A stretch of DNA of 64,000 nt from Subtercola sp. Its GTDB lineage: Bacteria > Actinomycetota > Actinomycetes > Actinomycetales > Microbacteriaceae. The number at the start of each line of letters is the position of its first letter. Within the stretch, counting starts at the first letter, position 1. Where the stretch lies: contig JAODBC010000013.1 in NCBI GenBank assembly GCA_025463765.1, positions 1 through 64,000 on the forward strand. Reading direction: 5' to 3'. The notes below the pieces were generated by a model that did not search any database, was not told the DNA's origin, and worked only from the letters and a program-made list of their open reading frames with translations. Position numbers and translations under genes: made by a program. Below are positions 53,714 to 61,899 of the stretch, one piece after another.

Positions 53714-54898
53714 ATGACCGGTGAACGAGTGCTGGTGACCGGAGGCACGGGGTTCATCGCCGCGCGCTGTATCGTGCAGCTGCTGGAGGCGGGGTATCGG
53801 GTTCGCGCCACCGTTCGCGATGCGTCTCTCGAGCCGGCGGTGCGTGCGCTGGTTGCGGGAGCACTGCCCGCGGGAACACTGCCCGCGGGAACACTGCCCG
53901 CGGGAACACTGACCGCGGGTGCGCTCGCCGCTGGCGAAACCGGCCCCGAGGTAACCGGGCACGACGGCGCGGGCGCCGGCACGCACGACGGCACGGGCGC
54001 TGGCGCCATTCACGACCGGCTCGAGGTGGTCGAAGCACACCTTCTATCGAACGCGGGCTGGCCCGAAGCCGTCGCTGACTGCCGCTATGTGTTGCACGTG
54101 GCGTCTCCATTTCCGCTCACCTCGCCCACCAACGAAAACGATCTCGTGGTGCCTGCTCGGCAGGGCGCCCTGCGCGTGCTGCGCGCCTCGCGAGACGCAG
54201 GAGTCGAACGCGTGGTGCTGACCTCGTCGTTCGCCGCCGTGGGTTACGGGCGAGCCGACCCGGGTCGCCCCTACACCGAAGACGACTGGAGCGACCTCAG
54301 CGCAACGTCGACGGGCGAGGTCACGCCCTACATGAAGTCGAAGACGCTCGCCGAGCGCGCAGCCTGGGCTTTCCTGGCGAAAGAGGGCGGTGCGCTCGAA
54401 CTCGCGGTCGTGAATCCGGTTGCCGTCTTCGGCCCCCTGCTCGGGCCGAAACTCTCGAGCTCGGTCGCGCTGGTGTTGAGCCTGCTGCGCGGCGACGTGC
54501 CCGCGGTTCCGCACATGTTCACCTCGGCCGTCGACGTGCGTGATGTCGCCGATCTGCACCTGCGGGCCATGACGCATCCGGATGCCCGTGGCGAGCGATT
54601 TCTCGCCGTGACCGGGTCGCCCCTCACCTACTTGCAGCTCGCGCAGCTGCTTCGTTCGCGGCTGGGTGAAACGGCTTCACGCGTGCCGAAGCGACAGTTG
54701 CCCGATTGGATGGCGTCGCTCATGGCCCCGTTCACCCCGCAACTCGAAGAGATCCGCCCGCTGCTCGGGCTGTCGAAACCTGCAAGCAACGCCAAGGCGA
54801 AACGGATGCTCGGCTGGGAACCGCGCCCGAACATCGAGGCCATTCTCGCCTCGGCCGAGAGTCTCGTCGAGCTCGGTCTCGTACCGCGCAAACCCTGA
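53714..54898 (+). CDS. NAD(P)-dependent SDR, dihydroflavonol-4-reductase-like, with a repeat insert
   Basis: 394 aa extended short-chain dehydrogenase. Rossmann motif VLVTGGTGFIAARCIVQLLEAG at the N-terminus, VLHVASPFP, VLTSSFAAVGYG, and the active-site YMKSK (Tyr-x-x-x-Lys). Between the second strand (VRATVRD) and LEVVEAHLL is a ~50-residue Ala/Gly/Thr insert containing five pentapeptide repeats; normal family members are ~345 aa. ATG at 53714 preferred (AGAGG site); a GTG two codons upstream is possible. Reduces a ketone or aldehyde; substrate unknown. Confidence 0.87.
   Translation: MTGERVLVTGGTGFIAARCIVQLLEAGYRVRATVRDASLEPAVRALVAGALPAGTLPAGTLPAGTLTAGALAAGETGPEVTGHDGAGAGTHDGTGAGAIHDRLEVVEAHLLSNAGWPEAVADCRYVLHVASPFPLTSPTNENDLVVPARQGALRVLRASRDAGVERVVLTSSFAAVGYGRADPGRPYTEDDWSDLSATSTGEVTPYMKSKTLAERAAWAFLAKEGGALELAVVNPVAVFGPLLGPKLSSSVALVLSLLRGDVPAVPHMFTSAVDVRDVADLHLRAMTHPDARGERFLAVTGSPLTYLQLAQLLRSRLGETASRVPKRQLPDWMASLMAPFTPQLEEIRPLLGLSKPASNAKAKRMLGWEPRPNIEAILASAESLVELGLVPRKP
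53855..53929 (+). repeat. In-frame 15-bp minisatellite in the SDR gene
   Basis: Five units of GCGGGAACACTGCCC (two exact, the others 1-4 changes) from 53855, encoding AGALP, AGTLP, AGTLP, AGTLT, AGALA. The insertion point is a surface loop of the Rossmann fold. Confidence 0.9.
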
Positions 54899-54925
54899 CG
54901 GGAACGACACCCCGCGACAGAGGAG

Positions 54926-55886
54926 TCAGGGCGTCAGCACGAGGCGTTGGGTGGCGCTCGTGGGCTCGGCCCAGACCGCCTCGACCCCGGAGAGCGGCCT
55001 CGCCACGACGTTGAGGGTGAACGCACCTGCGGCGATCTGCTCGACCAGCGAGGGCAGCGTGGCGAGAATACCGCGCGTGCTGGCCGACCCCTGCCCGCTG
55101 CCGAGAAAGTGCACGTTCGCCTGCCGCAACACGGCCGACGGCAGGGCGATCGAAGCGCCCGCAACCGCCCCGATCTGCACCCACGAGAGCAGACGGCCGC
55201 GGTCATCGCGCCCGCGCACCAGCGGCATGATGGCCGCCTCGACTGGCGGCCCCCACAGGTAGTCGAGCACGACGTCGATGTTCGCGGCTTTCGCCTCGAG
55301 CTCTGCAGCGACGACGTCGGGAGCCGCGGCCAGGTCGATGGTCGCATCGGCGCCGAGGGCAGGCAACCAAGCAAGCCGCGCCGCGCCGCGCCCGGCTGCG
55401 ATCACGGTGCTCGCCCCGAGGTGCTTGGCGACCTGAATGGCGAGCTGCCCGGCTGATCCGGTGGCCCCGAGAATAAGCACGGATTGGCCGGGCTCGAACG
55501 AGACTCTGTTCTTCAGCGCCACCCACGACGACAGGGCGGGGTTCATCGCGGCCGCGAGCAGCAGCGGGTCGGCATGCGGTGGCAGGGCGATGCTGCGCCG
55601 CGCGTCGATCACCGTCTTCTCGGCCAGGGCGCCGTACACCGTGTCGGGCAGGAGGAAATACGTCAGCGATCCGTCTGCGCGCCGCGCCACCCCCTTCGAC
55701 GCCCGGGATGAGTGGAAGCTCGGCTGTCGACGTGTAATGCGACCCCGCCGCCTGTGAGCGCACCCGGGGATGCAGCCCCGAAGCGATGACCGTGACCAGC
55801 TCTTCGTCGATGTTCGCGGGTCTCGGCTCGGCGAATTCTTGGTACCGGGGCGGCTGGTCGAACATGTTCACGACGGCGGCGTGCAT
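54926..55886 (-). pseudogene. Quinone oxidoreductase-like zinc-type dehydrogenase broken by a one-base frameshift
   Basis: Starts at ATG 55886 (MHAAVVNMFDQPPRYQEFAEPRP) and reads to ELPLIPGVEG, where a run of five G on the coding strand (about 55689-55693) shifts the frame to a stop within ~100 codons of nonsense. With four G the reading continues as PGVEG-VARRADGSLTYFLLPDTVYGALAEKTVID and runs intact to 54926, including the NADPH motif LILGATGSAGQLAIQVAKHLGA. The repaired protein would be ~320 aa, normal for medium-chain dehydrogenases without zinc. It is divergent from a MarR gene across a shared operator. It may be a true mutation, phase variation at the G-run or a sequencing error. Confidence 0.85.
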
Positions 55887-55906
55887 GCGGGTCTTCTCTC
55901 GTCGAA

Positions 55907-55951
55907 TGTAGTTGGTGATACCAAGTATATTACTTTGTGTCACCAACTACA
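55907..55951. promoter_or_regulatory. MarR operator in the divergent promoter region
   Basis: Perfect 12-bp inverted repeat: TGTAGTTGGTGA (55907-55918) and TCACCAACTACA (55940-55951), with the AT-rich core AAGTATATTACTTTG between, which gives TATATT-type -10 boxes in both directions. The position fits coordinated repression of both genes. Confidence 0.85.
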
Positions 55952-55969
55952 TCGAACTACGATGGAGGC

Positions 55970-56404
55970 ATGCCATCCTCAGTCACCTCGCCCGCGGTCG
56001 ACGCCCTCGTGCAGCTGAGTTTCGCCGTACACCGTGCGCTCACCCGCGTCGCCGGCCAGTTCGACCTCTCGGTCACCCAACTCCGCCTGCTCGGAATTCT
56101 GCGCGACCGCACCCCGAGCATGGCGGCCATCGCCGACTTTCTCGAGCTCGATCGTTCGTCGATCTCCGGGCTGATCGACCGAGCCGAACGCCGAGGCCTT
56201 GTGGCGCGTCGCGCGTCGACAGTGGATGCCCGGGTCATCCTCGTCGAAGCGACAGCCGAGGGCCTGGCCGTCGGTGCGCACATCGCTCAAGGCGTCTCCG
56301 AGGCCCTCGAGCAGCTGATCGGCGACGCCACCCCCGCCGACATCGACGCCGTCGTGCGCATCGCGGCATCTCTACAGGCGCGGGCCGACCGCGATCTCAC
56401 CTGA
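55970..56404 (+). CDS. MarR-family regulator of the divergent dehydrogenase
   Basis: 144 aa. LSVTQLRLLGILRDRTPSMAAIADFLELDRSSISGLIDRAERRGLVARRASTVDARVILVEAT is a MarR winged helix with the wing signature. ATG with GGAGG 2 nt after the short leader. Divergent from the oxidoreductase gene over a shared palindrome, the usual arrangement of quinone/electrophile-sensing MarR regulators; the ligand is inference. Confidence 0.9.
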   Translation: MPSSVTSPAVDALVQLSFAVHRALTRVAGQFDLSVTQLRLLGILRDRTPSMAAIADFLELDRSSISGLIDRAERRGLVARRASTVDARVILVEATAEGLAVGAHIAQGVSEALEQLIGDATPADIDAVVRIAASLQARADRDLT

Positions 56405-56507
56405 CCTACTCGCCCTGTCTGAGGTGGCGCGTCTGCGATCAGGCGAATTGCTGAGAAAACCTTCGATTAGGTTGCGGTAGGGCAATGTTTCATGAATCAT
56501 TGACGAT

Positions 56508-56696
56508 ATGACTCCTATCGTTACGCTCGTTCGCCCGGGTGACACGTCTCGAGAAGTTGTCGGTAACGATGGTCTCACCGACACTGAGCGCGAGGCATGC
56601 GCTGCGGCGTATCGCGCGGGCGTCGGTAGTCGCGTGATCAGTGCGTCGGCCTTGCGCCGTGCTGAAGAACTACGCACGAAGCGTGCCGAAGGCTGA
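56508..56696 (+). CDS. Small unknown protein, 62 aa, overlapping a GNAT gene
   Basis: ATG start at 56508; sequence TPIVTLVRPGDTSREVVGNDGLTDTEREACAAAYRAGVGSR is protein-like, ending in a charged helix (ALRRAEELRTKRAEG). Lower GC than its surroundings. Its end overlaps the GNAT start by 14 nt. No DNA-binding fold recognised. It could be a partner of the acetyltransferase; family unknown. Confidence 0.55.
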   Translation: MTPIVTLVRPGDTSREVVGNDGLTDTEREACAAAYRAGVGSRVISASALRRAEELRTKRAEG

Positions 56697-57234
56697 CTCG
56701 TACAGCTGGGTAGACGCCGCGCCCGAACACGTCACTGCTCTGCAACACTTCATCTGCGCCGATCCGCCGAAAGCCGCCTATGGCGGGTTACGCGAAAAAT
56801 ATCATCCCCGCCCCTGGGAACTTGAAGTGCAGTCCGGTCTGCGTGATCTTCGCCTTCCGCTACCCGACAGTGAGCGATTGGTTATCGCACTCGACAGCGC
56901 ACAAGAGGTCGCCGGAGCCGTGCGGCTATCGTTCGATGTCACTGGCGAGCAGATGATGATTTTGGCGATAGCGACGCGCGTCGATCTTCAGGGTCAGGGC
57001 ATCGCGACAAAGGCCCTGCAAATCGCCCTGGATATCATCGAACGCACCACAGTCGCGTATGCGCTGGAGTGCGATATCTGGGCCAAAATCCACCGTGAGA
57101 ACCTTCGCAGTCAAAAGGTCTTTGCCGCAGCAGGCTTTGAATGGATCGAGTCGGTCGACAAGTCAGGGCTCGACTTCTGGGCCAGACTCTTCTCGGCTCC
57201 CGACCCGCTTGGGCGCAAGGTTGCAGGTGTATAA
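56683..57234 (+). CDS. GNAT-family acetyltransferase
   Basis: 183 aa. Acetyl-CoA motif IATRVDLQGQGIATKALQIALDIIE followed by CDIWAKIHRENLRSQKVFAAAGFEWIESV (motif B, with the Asn-x-x-S arrangement of RimI/RimJ-like enzymes). GTG at 56683 taken as start because it opens on PKADSYSWVDAAPEHVTAL. Codon use is less GC-biased than neighbours, hinting at acquisition by transfer. Substrate unknown. Confidence 0.8.
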   Translation: MPKADSYSWVDAAPEHVTALQHFICADPPKAAYGGLREKYHPRPWELEVQSGLRDLRLPLPDSERLVIALDSAQEVAGAVRLSFDVTGEQMMILAIATRVDLQGQGIATKALQIALDIIERTTVAYALECDIWAKIHRENLRSQKVFAAAGFEWIESVDKSGLDFWARLFSAPDPLGRKVAGV

Positions 57235-57269
57235 AGAGCAGAAGCCACTGTACGAAGGAGTCACTCGAC

Positions 57270-58379
57270 ATGTCCACCGATCCGGTCTCACTCACTTCTG
57301 CCGGCCCGCTGCTGTTCGCACCCGAGGTCGCTGACGACGGCATGGCCGTGCTCTTCGTCTCCGATGTATCGGCCGCGACCGTGTACGCGTTCGAGCTCGC
57401 CCCCGAGACACCGAACTCGGGCGCGACGGATGTTCGGGTCGACCAGCTCGACGCGAAGCTGGCGTCGCTGCTCGGTGTGTCGCGCGGCGACGCCGTCATC
57501 AGGGGCATGGCCGTGCATCCGCTGTCGCGTGCTGTGTATTTGTCGATCGCTCGCGGGCACGGCGCCGAAGCCGGGCCGGCTCTCGTGCGCGTGGACGCCG
57601 ACGGCACCGTGACGGTGGCCGAGATCGACGGGCTGGCGGTCACGTCGTTCGAACTCGACGACGCGCCCGAGGCCGACGATGAACGACTAGACGTGTGGCT
57701 CGACGGCACTGACGACTCGGCGGCGCCGCGCGAGATCTACGGCGTAGAGCTCAGCATCGCCCAGGTGCCCGCTCGCCGGTCGACCATCACCGACCTGGCG
57801 TGGGTCGACGGCTCGCTGTTCGTCGCCGGGCTCAGTGACGAGGAGTTCTCGTCGCGACTGCGGCGCGTCTCGTACCCGTTCGACGGTTCGGCGCGCGAAA
57901 CATCGGTCGAGATCTTTCACGTCGACCACGGAAAGTATGAAACGCAGTCGCCCATCCGCGCGCTCACGTCGTTCGACGGGGGAGCCGGCATTCTCGCCAG
58001 CTACACGTGCACTCCCGTCGTGCATTTCGACCTCGACGACCTTACTGACGGTGCCCTGGTGCGCGGGCGCACGGTGGCCGAACTCGGCCCGATGAACCAG
58101 CCGTTCAGCCTGCTCTCGTACGAACGCGACGGCGAGGAGTTTCTGCTCGTGTCGAACACGCGGCATCCGCTGCTGAAGATCGCGGCTTCGTCGATCGCCG
58201 GTCAGGATGCTCTGACCCGACCGTTGTCAGAAGACGGGGCGTCGAAGGGAATTCCGCGCGAAGAGCTCGGCCACCCCGGCGTCACCTGGATGGCCAACCT
58301 CGACCGCGGTAACGTCGTCGTGGTGCAGAACCTCGACGGCGAGCTTCACCTGCGCACGCTCGAGGCGGCCGTTCTCTGA
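57270..58379 (+). CDS. Unrecognised 369-aa protein, possibly a beta-propeller
   Basis: ATG with GAAGGAG about 10 nt upstream. No signal peptide or membrane segment. Repeating units of strands separated by acidic loops (GMAVLFVSDVSAATVYAFEL; GMAVHPLSRAVYLSIARG; TDLAWVDGSLFVAGLSDEEF; GGAGILASYTCTPVVHFDL; GVTWMANLDRGNVVVVQNLDGELH) suggest a six- or seven-bladed propeller. No enzyme motif recognised. Followed 38 nt later by an Ig-like protein, and upstream of a catabolic gene set. Confidence 0.7.
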   Translation: MSTDPVSLTSAGPLLFAPEVADDGMAVLFVSDVSAATVYAFELAPETPNSGATDVRVDQLDAKLASLLGVSRGDAVIRGMAVHPLSRAVYLSIARGHGAEAGPALVRVDADGTVTVAEIDGLAVTSFELDDAPEADDERLDVWLDGTDDSAAPREIYGVELSIAQVPARRSTITDLAWVDGSLFVAGLSDEEFSSRLRRVSYPFDGSARETSVEIFHVDHGKYETQSPIRALTSFDGGAGILASYTCTPVVHFDLDDLTDGALVRGRTVAELGPMNQPFSLLSYERDGEEFLLVSNTRHPLLKIAASSIAGQDALTRPLSEDGASKGIPREELGHPGVTWMANLDRGNVVVVQNLDGELHLRTLEAAVL

Positions 58380-58417
58380 GCGCAGATCGTGCGGCAGACG
58401 AGCTTCGCGCCGAGTGG

Positions 58418-59467
58418 ATGAACGGAGCCGTCGTCATCCGCGGCAACCAGCTGCCCGTATCCCTCGCCGTCGTGCCCGCCGATGCCGAGTTGCGCGACGG
58501 CCTCGTTCCGACCGCTGGTACGTGGCGGCGCGATGGCGCCTTCGCCCACTTCGCACCGCGCTTCGCAGCACCGCCCGGTACCGTCTACGCGATCGTGGGG
58601 CGCGAGACCGCAGCGGAGCCGTGGACGCACGTCGCCGAAGTGCAGGTGCCCCGAGCATCCGTCGAGCGCAGCACGGCCGTCCAAACGATCGCCCCGGGCG
58701 TCGAGCAGGTGCCTGCGAACCTGCTGCGCTTCTCGGTGACCTTCTCGGCGCCGATGAGCGAGGGTGGGGCGGCCGCGGGCATCCATCTGCGAGACGCCGA
58801 CGGCGTCGACATCTCGGGCGCCCTGCTCGACATGCCGCCCGAACTCTGGGACCGAACGCAGCGCCGCCTCACCCTCTTGCTCGAGCCTGGCCGCATCAAA
58901 CGCGGTCTGCAGCCGAACGTGCAGGCCGGCCCGCCGCTCGTCGAGGGCTCCACCGTCACCCTCGTCATCGACCCCGAGCTGCAGGATGCCCGGGGCCAGC
59001 ACCTCGCAGCCGGAGCCGAGCGCCTCTACCGCGTCGGGCCGCCGCTGCGCTCCCGCATCGACCCCGCGCGCTGGCGAATTCAGTGGCCCGCCGCAGGCGA
59101 CGAGCAGACGGAGTCTCGGCTCGTCGTGAGCTTCGACAGGCCGCTCGACCGCGCGCTGCTGAATCGTTACCTGAGCGTGCGAGACGCCGCCGGTCACCCC
59201 GTTGACGGCTCCGTCGACATCAACGGGCGCGCGACGGTCTGGTCCTTCACGGCGGGCCCGGGTCTGGGCGCGCCTGCGCTTCATGCAGAGAAGAACGCTC
59301 CGGCGAGCATCCACTGGGCTCTGCAGGTCGACACTCGCCTCGAAGACCTCGCCGGCAATTCGGTGCGCCGGGTCTTCGACCGCGACCTCTCGAGCCCGGC
59401 CGACGACGGCATCACCGCGTCTCACGTTGTTCTCAGACCGAACGCAGGGATTCTCCTGGTTCCGTGA
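58418..59467 (+). CDS. Unrecognised cytoplasmic protein with two SbsA-like Ig domains
   Basis: 349 aa, no signal peptide. Two SbsA/Big_5-like Ig domains can be seen: LLRFSVTFSAPMSEGGAAAGIHLRD (~105) and RLVVSFDRPLDRALLNRYLSV, ending in LQVDTRLEDLAGNSVRRVFDRD, the family signature in which LEDLAGN precedes an F/D strand. Such domains are normally secreted, so their cytoplasmic location is odd. The in-frame codons before the ATG (ADRAADELRAEW) also look coding, so the true start may be a rare codon upstream. Pairs with the propeller-like gene. Confidence 0.7.
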   Translation: MNGAVVIRGNQLPVSLAVVPADAELRDGLVPTAGTWRRDGAFAHFAPRFAAPPGTVYAIVGRETAAEPWTHVAEVQVPRASVERSTAVQTIAPGVEQVPANLLRFSVTFSAPMSEGGAAAGIHLRDADGVDISGALLDMPPELWDRTQRRLTLLLEPGRIKRGLQPNVQAGPPLVEGSTVTLVIDPELQDARGQHLAAGAERLYRVGPPLRSRIDPARWRIQWPAAGDEQTESRLVVSFDRPLDRALLNRYLSVRDAAGHPVDGSVDINGRATVWSFTAGPGLGAPALHAEKNAPASIHWALQVDTRLEDLAGNSVRRVFDRDLSSPADDGITASHVVLRPNAGILLVP

Positions 59468-59632
59468 CCTGGTGGGCACCGAACGAAACCTTTGCATTGA
59501 CCGGAATCGTGAGCGCCGATCAGGTGCGCGAATAGCCACTATTACTGAATTCGGCTTCCGCGCCCCGCCCCCGTCGGAGATTCTTGGCTTACGAACCGAA
59601 GCCCGCTCAATGAAGAGAAACAGGAATTCGAT

Positions 59633-60874
59633 ATGACGAAAGTCGCTGCCGCCCCCTCGCAGACAGAAGTCGCGGATGCCCGGCCCATGAAGAACGGGAA
59701 GCTGGCTGGCAGGCCGCAGGGCGTGATCCTGCTCGCGGGCAGCTGCATGCCGGTACTTGCCGCCACGCTCATCACCCCGGTACTGCCGTCGATGAGCACC
59801 TCTTTCGCGAGCACTCCGGGGTCGGCGACCCTCGTTCCGCTGTTGATCGGAATTCCGGCACTCGTCGTTGCGATACTCGCCCCGTTCGCCGGCGGAATCG
59901 TCGACCGTTTCAACCGCCGTACGATTCTGCTGCTCGGTCTGGTCTTGTACGCCCTCGTCGGAACCATGCCGCTGTATCTCGATTCGCTGTACGCGATCGC
60001 GGCCAGCCGGCTGGCGGTCGGCGTCGCCGAGGCGGCGATCATCACCTGCTGCACCACGCTGCTCGGTGATTATTTCGCCGGGCAACGGCGAAACCGCTAT
60101 TTCGGGCTGCAGGCGGTGGTGACCGCGCTCGCGGCAACCGTGTTCTTCGCCCTCGGCGGCGCGCTGGGCGCTACCGGGTGGCGCACGCCGTTCTGGGTCT
60201 ATGCCGGTTCGCTCATCATCTTCGCGTTCATGATTCCGCTCATCTCCCAGCCGGTCGGCGACGGCCTCACTTCGAAAGAGCGCGTCAAGCTGCCCCCGAT
60301 TCCGTGGGCCCGAATTGCCGGCCCTTGCATCGTGGCCATCTTCGGCGGCATCGTGTTCTACGCTGTCATCGTTCAGCTCTCGTACGTGCTCACCGGCATC
60401 GGAGTCTCGGAAACAGCCATCATCGGCATCGCCAGCGCGGTCGCTTCACTCGCGACGGCGGCGGGCGCCATCTCGTTCAGGCGTCTGGCCAGGCTGCAGG
60501 CGAAGCTGCTGCTTCCGCTCGGCTTCACGCTGGCCGCGATCGGTCTCGTGGTGATCTGGCTCGCCGGCAGCTCGTTCGCGCTGGTGCTCGTCGGAGCCGT
60601 CATCGCGAGTGCTGGAACGGGCATCCTGTTGCCCACGATGCTCACCTGGGCGGTCGCAGGGCTCAGCTTCGAAGAACGCGGCCGCGGAACCGGGTTGTGG
60701 ACATCGGCGTTCTTTCTGGGCCAGTTCTTGTCTCCCCTCGCCGTGATCGCCTTGACCGGCATCGCCGGTGCGCTGCAGCCGGCCCTTGGTCTGCTTGGTA
60801 TCGTGAGTCTCGTCATCGCCGCCCTCATCTTCGCGGTGCTGCGTAGACGAACAACGACAGATCTATTGAAGTAA
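59633..60874 (+). CDS. MFS transporter of the catabolic cluster
   Basis: 413 aa, about 12 hydrophobic segments, motif A-like GGIVDRFNRRTILLLG after helix 2, and VAEAAIITCCTTLLGDYFAGQRRNRYFGLQAV before helix 5. ATG with an AGGAATT site, 165 nt after the previous gene. Neighbours suggest uptake or efflux of an aromatic or flavonoid substrate; family alone cannot decide. Confidence 0.88.
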   Translation: MTKVAAAPSQTEVADARPMKNGKLAGRPQGVILLAGSCMPVLAATLITPVLPSMSTSFASTPGSATLVPLLIGIPALVVAILAPFAGGIVDRFNRRTILLLGLVLYALVGTMPLYLDSLYAIAASRLAVGVAEAAIITCCTTLLGDYFAGQRRNRYFGLQAVVTALAATVFFALGGALGATGWRTPFWVYAGSLIIFAFMIPLISQPVGDGLTSKERVKLPPIPWARIAGPCIVAIFGGIVFYAVIVQLSYVLTGIGVSETAIIGIASAVASLATAAGAISFRRLARLQAKLLLPLGFTLAAIGLVVIWLAGSSFALVLVGAVIASAGTGILLPTMLTWAVAGLSFEERGRGTGLWTSAFFLGQFLSPLAVIALTGIAGALQPALGLLGIVSLVIAALIFAVLRRRTTTDLLK

Positions 60875-60931
60875 TACACACCCTGGGCGGGTCTCGATGA
60901 GCCAGGCCAGCCTCCGCCTCGCCCGCGACCG

Positions 60932-60937
60932 TACGTT
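60932..60937 (+). promoter_or_regulatory. -10 box of the hydrolase-dioxygenase operon
   Basis: TACGTT, 8 nt before the ATG at 60946, giving an almost leaderless transcript. Confidence 0.5.
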
Positions 60938-60945
60938 AGAAAACC

Positions 60946-61899
60946 ATGACCGAACCCGTTGAGACCGTTGAGACCATCGAATTCGCGCCCGGGCTGCTGC
61001 TCGACATCTACCGGCAGACGGATGCCCGCGGCCCTGCCCCCGTGATCGTCTGGCTGCACGGCGGAGCCTGGCGGCTCGGCGATCGCACGTGGGCGCCTGA
61101 TCTCGGCCGCTACTTCGCGGCTGTCGGGTTCGCCATGGTCAGCATCGACTACACCCTGAGCGGGCAGAGCCCTTTTCCTGCGCCGCTGTTCGACGTGCGC
61201 AGCGCCATTCGCTGGGTGCGCGAGCATGCGGCCGAGTACGGCTTCGACCCCGACGCCATCGGGCTCTGGGGCTCGTCGGCCGGCGGTCACCTGGCCGCGC
61301 TCGCGGCCGTGCTCGGCCGAACCGGCCGGCTCGACGGCGAGCAGGCAAGTTCCACCTCGGCCGAGGTTCACGCCGTCGTCGACGGCTATGGAGCGGCCGA
61401 CCTGCTGGCCCCCGACCAGTCGGTGCCGCCCACCGAGGGCTTGCTCGGGGGGCCCGTTGCCGAACACCGCGAGCTCGCCATCGCGGCGAGCCCGGCCCGC
61501 CGCGTGAGCGCGGGAGCACCGCCGTTCCTGATACTGCACGGTGCGGCCGATGCGCTTGTGCCCGCCTCGCAGAGCGTCACGATGTTCGAGGCGCTCGCCG
61601 CGGTGGATGCCGACGCCACCCTGTATCTCATCGAGGGCTTCGGGCACGGCTTCTTCAACCCGGCCGGCACCACCGAGGTCGATGGGCCACCCATCGATGC
61701 CGGGCATCTTGAGGCCGACCCGGCGGCGCGGGCCGAGGTGCGGTCGACGCGCGTCGCGGGTGCTGCCGAGCATCCGCCCGCGTCGTTCGGTCTCGTCGAA
61801 GCGTTCTTTCGCGCCCACCTGGGTGCCCCCGCGCTTGTACCTGTGCTCACCACCACGTTCACGAACCCTTCGACAGAAAGCGACACCGATGTCTCTTGA
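60946..61899 (+). CDS. Alpha/beta hydrolase (esterase/lipase, BD-FAE-like)
   Basis: 317 aa. Oxyanion motif VIVWLHGGAWRLGDR, nucleophile elbow GLWGSSAGGHLAAL with Ser, DGYGAADLL, acid loop ILHGAADALVP (Asp) and catalytic His in GFGHGFFN. Cuts ester bonds; in this context perhaps depside or acylated aromatic substrates. No signal peptide. The 3' end overlaps the dioxygenase start by 11 nt. Confidence 0.9.
   Translation: MTEPVETVETIEFAPGLLLDIYRQTDARGPAPVIVWLHGGAWRLGDRTWAPDLGRYFAAVGFAMVSIDYTLSGQSPFPAPLFDVRSAIRWVREHAAEYGFDPDAIGLWGSSAGGHLAALAAVLGRTGRLDGEQASSTSAEVHAVVDGYGAADLLAPDQSVPPTEGLLGGPVAEHRELAIAASPARRVSAGAPPFLILHGAADALVPASQSVTMFEALAAVDADATLYLIEGFGHGFFNPAGTTEVDGPPIDAGHLEADPAARAEVRSTRVAGAAEHPPASFGLVEAFFRAHLGAPALVPVLTTTFTNPSTESDTDVS

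Noticed and set aside
53534-54040. Minus-strand Cys-containing repeat protein (CSRGQ units) upstream of the DUF3892 gene
   Set aside because: It is the antisense reading of the SDR minisatellite; no ribosome site, and the SDR domain is clear on the plus strand.
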